Part shown: piece after piece, positions 7,601-9,625 of the stretch
Position numbering within the stretch: position 1 is the stretch's first letter
How the letters are laid out: the number at the start of each line of letters is the position of its first letter
Assembly: GCA_026713205.1 (NCBI GenBank)
Contig: JAPOOY010000241.1
Span: 1 to 9,625 of the forward strand
Reading direction: 5' to 3'
DNA from: Bdellovibrionales bacterium
GTDB lineage: Bacteria > Bdellovibrionota > Bdellovibrionia > Bdellovibrionales > UBA1609
DNA length: 9,625 bases
Position numbers and translations under genes: made by a program
The notes under the pieces: model-generated
Databases searched by the model: none
What the model saw: only the letters and a program-made list of their open reading frames with translations
What the model was told of the DNA's origin: nothing

Positions 7601-7898
7601 AAAAGCCGGAAAGATGAAGGATTTTTCTGATTTAAAAGAAGCTATCCATTCCGGAGCTGTAAAACGAATTAGACCTAAAATGATGACTGTGCTTACAACT
7701 TTTATGGCCTTACTTCCCATTCTCTGGGCAAGCACTGCAGACAGTGGAGCTGATGTAATGAAACGAATGGCAGCTCCAATGGTAGGAGGGATTTTCACCT
7801 CATTTCTTTTAGAACTTCTTGTTTATCCAGCCATCTTTGCACTCTGGCGGGAAAGGGAGTTGAATAAACCGGAGATAACAAAGAGTGACAAAATATGA
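4626..7898 (+). CDS. cusA: Heavy-metal-efflux RND pump, copper/silver type (CusA)
   Basis: This 1090-residue inner-membrane proton antiporter exports Cu(I)/Ag(I). Family features in order: TM1 at about 12-30 followed by IPIDAIPDLSD; the porter loop; the TM2-TM6 block from 340; the TM4 motif GGIAIAIGAMVDSAIVVVEN with the proton-relay Asp404; TM7 near 553-570; the second porter loop; and the TM8-TM12 block from 907, with GIDAETAIYMLLYLD in TM10. The three Met residues that line the E. coli CusA metal path are recognisable: Met587 in LYMPTTMPG, Met637 in APLSMMET and Met708 in RIDMLTTG. This argues for Cu/Ag rather than Zn/Co/Cd. An aromatic stretch at about 652-682 (VNRWYSFLPDFMEWPFHL...) is extra compared with the E. 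coli protein as I recall it. AGGA precedes the ATG, and the stop overlaps the next start (ATGA). Length is close to the family norm of about 1040, slightly long because of this insert. Confidence 0.95.
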   Translation: MILKIIELCAKNRFITLFAVTALLVGGWFSMEKIPIDAIPDLSDTQVIVYSKWNVSPDIIEDQVTYPIVTSLLGVPKVKDIRGLSAFGVSYVYVIFEDGTDIYWARSRVLEYLSKIIPRLPKEVQTELGPDATGVGWVYQYALKDTSGKNSLADLRSFQDWFLRYQLQSVPGVAEVASFGGFENQYQVQVNPESLQAYNIPLSRVTKAIQQGNSETGARVIEFAGTEYMIRAKGYAKTRKDLENIVVGVNKNGVPIYVKNIAKIAEGPEIRRGVGDLNGMGDAVGGIVIMRFGENANSVIDGINKKLKDLKPSLPEGIEIVETYNRSHLIRRSVETLTHKLIIEMIVVAFIILIFLLHLPSALIPIITLPTAVIISFIFMYLMDVSANIMSLGGIAIAIGAMVDSAIVVVENCHKKIEEWRIENQKEGVNEVIISAIKEVGPASFYSLLVIAVSFLPIFALEAQEGRLFKPLAYTKTLAMLVAAFLSITLVPALIITFNKTKEITKGPTWFTKSINFLFNTNKHSEEKHLISRVLFKLYGPVVDWVVDNRKKVVTIAFLMILGTVPIYFKLGSEFMPPLNEGTILYMPTTMPGISVTEAQDILQRQDKILKSFPEVLSFHAKAGQAATATDPAPLSMMETVIVLKDQREWRKVNRWYSFLPDFMEWPFHLITPNFMSWAELIKEMDTKMKFPGLTNAWTLPIKGRIDMLTTGIRTPIGIKVSGSDLKEIESLGVKIEKIMSEVEGIRSVFAERVSGGFFFDFNFNRVALARHGISINQAQETLATALGGRNVTTTIEGRERYSVNVRYARGFRQNKEDIKRILLDSPKGYQIPLSEVATIEILNGSGMIRNDNGLLTGYVYVDLHTSDVGGFVERAKKIVNEKLELPAGYSLTWSGQYESIGRVKEKLKIVLPITFLIILILIYINTNSAIKTSIVLLAIPFSAIGAIWLLYFLGYNMSVAVWVGLIALLGIDAETAIYMLLYLDLAYEKKKKAGKMKDFSDLKEAIHSGAVKRIRPKMMTVLTTFMALLPILWASTADSGADVMKRMAAPMVGGIFTSFLLELLVYPAIFALWRERELNKPEITKSDKI

Positions 7899-8389
7899 AA
7901 TGGATTTTAATTTTTTTCCTGCCGGTAATAATCCTTGCTCATAAAGATGAAAAGCACGAGACTGATGATGATGGATGGGAAGTTATCTCCAAAAAAATCC
8001 CAAAGGAAACAATGAAATCAATCAACTCGTCTTATCTGAAGAATGTAAAACCAATATTTCAACAAAAATGCCTAAGCTGCCACGGTACTGGCAATCCGCT
8101 TCCCTGGTATTCAAAAATACCAGGTCCGAAACAGTTAATTTTATATGATATAAAAGAAGCTAAAGAGCATATGGATATGACAAATGATTTTCCGTTTTCA
8201 GGGCACGGCACACCGGAAGATGATTTAAAGGCATTAGCTGAGACTGTAAGGGAGGGGGCTATGCCACCTTTCAGATACAAAATTATGCATTGGCGTTCTT
8301 CACTAAACAAAAATGACAAAAAAGCTATCATCGAATGGGTCGAGGGTGGTTTGAAACTAATCAATTCCAAAAAGGAGGAGAAAAAATGA
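7895..8389 (+). CDS. Secreted heme-binding (c-type cytochrome-like, Haem_bd) protein
   Basis: This 164-residue protein begins with a signal peptide (MKWILIFFLPVIILA, cleavage near 15). A short charged region with His16, His21 and the segment DDDGWEVIS (24-32) follows. The heme site is CLSCH (Cys59, Cys62, His63). Downstream come PLPWYSKIPG (68-77), EAKEHMDM (88-95), and EGAMPPF (120-126), whose Met123 is a likely distal heme ligand, then LNKNDKKAIIEWVEGGLK. This order matches the small Haem_bd family (CxxCH, PWYS, MPP, then a C-terminal helix). It should act in the periplasm as an electron carrier or heme protein. It is coupled by ATGA overlap to cusA before it and to the His-rich gene after it, so it belongs to the metal-resistance operon; its role there is unknown. 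Electron supply for copper oxidation or reduction is one possibility. Confidence 0.85.
   Translation: MKWILIFFLPVIILAHKDEKHETDDDGWEVISKKIPKETMKSINSSYLKNVKPIFQQKCLSCHGTGNPLPWYSKIPGPKQLILYDIKEAKEHMDMTNDFPFSGHGTPEDDLKALAETVREGAMPPFRYKIMHWRSSLNKNDKKAIIEWVEGGLKLINSKKEEKK
8372..8378 (+). promoter_or_regulatory. Strong ribosome binding site fixing the start of the His-rich gene
   Basis: AAGGAGG sits seven bases before ATG 8386, inside the end of the cytochrome gene. It favours this ATG over the in-frame GTG at 8335, from which the extra N-terminal residues would hide the clear signal peptide starting MKAIILTTAF. Confidence 0.8.
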
Positions 8390-8820
8390 AAGCAATTATT
8401 TTAACAACTGCTTTTCTTGCATTATTGTCAGCTCAGAGCATTGCAGAAAACAAAAAGCACGATCATAGCAATCACAACGATCATAACTCAAAAAACATGC
8501 ATAAAGGCCATCATGCAATGGATGGAAAACCAATTACCATTTCTGGAGAACTAATTGGCCTGACTTGTTTTATCAAACATGGATCAAAGGGAAAGAGTCA
8601 TCGATCCTGTGCAAAAGATTGTGCTGAAAAAGGTCTACCTATTGGTCTTTTGTCAGATGGACAGATCTATCAAGTGTCTGGAGATGGTCACAAATCATTG
8701 GTGGAAGCTTACAAACCTTTGCTAAAATATATGGAATCCAAGGTGAGAGTAAAGGGTAAGGTCTTTGAAAGGCAAGGACTAAAAATGCTGGTGATCGATA
8801 AAATTAAAGAAGGTTCATGA
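8386..8820 (+). CDS. Secreted His-rich protein with a three-Cys OB-like domain
   Basis: This 144-residue protein has a signal peptide (MKAIILTTAFLALLSAQSIA, cleavage near 20). A metal-binding-type tract follows at 25-45 with seven His (25, 27, 30, 33, 39, 42, 43) and two Met (38, 45). The C-terminal domain begins ITISGELIGLTCFIKHG and contains Cys61, Cys75 and Cys79 in TCF...HRSCAKDCAEKGLPIGLL. It then has short strands (GQIYQVSGD, KVRVKGKVFERQGLKMLVIDKI) that suggest a small OB-like barrel. Such domains occur in small uncharacterised periplasmic proteins, which I recall mostly as 'hypothetical protein'. It is the last gene of the efflux operon, overlapping the cytochrome gene by ATGA. A role as periplasmic copper or silver buffer or chaperone, standing in for CusF, is inferred from the His/Met/Cys content and position. 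Confidence 0.8.
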   Translation: MKAIILTTAFLALLSAQSIAENKKHDHSNHNDHNSKNMHKGHHAMDGKPITISGELIGLTCFIKHGSKGKSHRSCAKDCAEKGLPIGLLSDGQIYQVSGDGHKSLVEAYKPLLKYMESKVRVKGKVFERQGLKMLVIDKIKEGS

Positions 8821-8859
8821 CAACCGAAGATTTCTTTGACGGAAGTTATTAGTTATTGA

Positions 8860-8952
8860 AAATCAGAGTGCTTTGATTATATTGAGGGGGTTTATAATAC
8901 AAGGCGGGTTCATTCTGCTCTTGATAATCAAAAGATATGGGATATCTTTTGA
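8860..8952 (+). pseudogene. C-terminal stub of an IS3-family transposase (OrfB)
   Basis: The frame 8860-8952 reads SECFDYIEGVYNTRRVHSAL and then diverges to DNQKIWDIF before TGA. FDYIE-x-x-YN-x-x-R-x-HSAL is the highly typical C-terminal signature of IS3-family OrfB integrases (rve/DDE fold), normally followed by GYLSP. Everything upstream, including the DDE residues, is missing: an in-frame stop lies at 8857-8859 and the operon's last stop is at 8820. The remnant is far too short to be active. Confidence 0.75.
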
Positions 8953-8953
8953 T
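8927..8953. repeat. Perfect 12-bp inverted repeat with 3-nt loop
   Basis: ATCAAAAGATAT at 8927-8938 is followed by GGG and then its exact reverse complement at 8942-8953. It overlaps the end of the transposase stub. As RNA it would be a tight hairpin about 105 nt after the last operon stop and could slow or end transcription or protect the mRNA 3' end. No U-run follows, so it is not a standard intrinsic terminator. Confidence 0.7.
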
Positions 8954-9078
8954 GGCCTGAGAAGTATGAAAAATGATGCCTACTAACTGTCCACTTTTTA
9001 GGGACGATCCAGTGTTAATTTTTAGTAGATTTTTTTATTTTGGAAAGAAACATATTGAACTCCCAAGCTCTATGTTAA

Positions 9079-9327
9079 AATTTAATCAGCAAATTAACTC
9101 AAGGACATAAATACAAAGGACTAGAAAAAGCAGGAGGGAAACTTGTAGAAGTTTTACAGAAAAAATATAAAAAACCTGGAAAGTATGGGAATCTTTTTGG
9201 TTATAAAAACCTTAACTATAAATGTATATCTGAAAAACCACGAAAAAAAAAGGATCCTAAAGTTAATTTCAAAGTTGTAAAAATTCATTTAAATTATGTA
9301 GTTGAGAATATCTTGAAATCGTCATGA
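9079..9327 (+). pseudogene. Open frame of 82 codons without a start, possible gene remnant
   Basis: Between stops at 9076-9078 and 9325-9327 the frame is open and reads as a basic, Lys/Tyr-rich polypeptide (for example GHKYKGLEKAGGKLVEVLQK, then KPGKYGNLFGYKNLNYKC). There is no ATG, GTG or TTG before the coding-like part and no ribosome binding site. An ATG at 9072 lies in another frame and ends after 12 codons; a single indel near 9100 could join the two. I do not recognise a family. It lies just after the IS3 end, so truncation by that event is possible. The composition could also arise by chance in A-rich DNA. Confidence 0.3.
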
Positions 9328-9439
9328 TGCACAGAAACCCCTTGTATTAGCATATCTTCTTGAATCTATAAGCATATTTTTTGTTATTGAGTTGGAAAAT
9401 CCGATAAAAACGGATAATAAAATCTTCTTCATTTTTCTC

Positions 9440-9511
9440 TGTAGTTCCCGCTGGTAACCGTTCATAACCTTGTAGTTCCCGTTGGTAACCTCTCAATCCC
9501 GTTAATAACTT
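9440..9511. repeat. Short imperfect direct repeats (TGTAGTTCCCGYTGGTAACC)
   Basis: A 20-bp unit occurs at 9440-9459 and 9471-9490 with one difference (C/T), 31 bp apart. A third, weaker copy (AATCCCGTTAATAACTT) lies at about 9495-9511. The remaining DNA from 9328 to 9625 holds no convincing gene. A 65-codon minus-strand frame spanning these repeats lacks a ribosome binding site. Confidence 0.6.
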
Positions 9512-9525
9512 GTTCCCTCTCCTAT

Positions 9526-9561
9526 AAAAAAGATATTTATGCATGGCATATAAATCTTTTT
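9526..9561. terminator. Possible AT-rich bidirectional terminator
   Basis: AAAAAAGAT...TTATGC at 9526-9542 faces GCATATAAATCTTTTT (9546-9561) around an ATGG loop, giving an imperfect AT-rich dyad with an A-run on the left and a T-run on the right. T-rich DNA continues to 9600. The stem is weak (few GC pairs), so termination is only a possibility. Confidence 0.3.
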
Positions 9562-9625
9562 AAAATTTTTTCTTTGATTTTTTCCTTTCTGTTTTTTTAG
9601 ATGTTTAGTGAACGGTAAATTAACA

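Larger units (their letters stand above)
8860..9011 (+). mobile_element. IS3-family insertion-sequence remnant with probable right end
   Basis: Thirty-six bases after the transposase stop, the sequence TGTCCACTTTTTAGGG (from 8988) followed by ACGATCCA (to 9011) looks like an IS3-family terminal inverted repeat and ends in the expected CA. No matching left end was seen upstream in the window, so only the 3' tail survives. The left boundary is somewhere between 8821 and 8860. The remnant abuts the efflux operon and suggests past IS activity or rearrangement at its 3' edge. Confidence 0.6.

Noticed and set aside
8335..8385. Upstream in-frame GTG start for the His-rich protein
   Set aside because: It would lie inside the cytochrome gene and bury a clear signal peptide; ATG 8386 has an ideal AAGGAGG site.
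9440..9511. Possible CRISPR array
   Set aside because: There are only two good copies, the spacing is irregular (31 then about 20 bp), the gap between units is 11 bp, and no cas gene is in the window.
9347..9544. Minus-strand 65-codon open frame
   Set aside because: No ribosome binding site, no recognisable domain, and its middle is the direct repeat; probably a chance frame.

Overview
The window carries a metal-efflux locus of the copper/silver (Cus) type under the apparent control of its own ECF sigma factor. It is flanked on both sides by decayed or mobile-element DNA. The moderately AT-rich base composition and the character of the sigma factor and its membrane partner suggest a member of the Bdellovibrionota (Bdellovibrio/Bacteriovorax-like). 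That placement rests on remembered protein character, not on a search. No rRNA or tRNA gene is present to confirm it.

Layout: (1) 1-339 is the 3' end of a PD-(D/E)XK nuclease-like gene. (2) 340-819 has no intact gene; parts of it read as a coding remnant broken at two A-runs. (3) 820-1876, minus strand, is a translationally coupled pair: an ECF-type sigma factor, then a four-helix membrane protein that is a good anti-sigma candidate. (4) 1877-2197 is a divergent regulatory region. It holds two outward-facing copies of the same bipartite promoter-like element (TGTCACA, 17 bp, GTAAT), one aimed at the sigma gene and one at the efflux operon, and a 13-bp inverted repeat that would fold in the operon's 5' leader. 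(5) 2198-8820, plus strand, is a tightly packed five-gene operon: TolC-family outer-membrane protein, CusB-like adaptor, CusA-like RND pump, a heme-binding c-type cytochrome-like protein, and a His-rich secreted protein with a three-Cys domain. (6) 8821-9012 is the C-terminal stub and probable right end of an IS3-family element. (7) 9013-9625 holds a start-less 82-codon open frame, a short degenerate repeat and T-rich DNA.

How it may work: metal or envelope stress is sensed by the membrane protein, whose predicted periplasmic loop carries His and flanking Cys residues. The sigma factor is released and activates both its own gene and the efflux operon through the matched promoters. The operon builds a tripartite pump from periplasm or inner membrane to the outside. 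It adds two small periplasmic proteins, one predicted to bind heme and one to bind metal. The usual CusRS two-component regulator and CusF chaperone are not seen in the window. The three Met residues of the CusA copper/silver pathway are all conserved, which favours Cu(I)/Ag(I) over Co/Zn/Cd.
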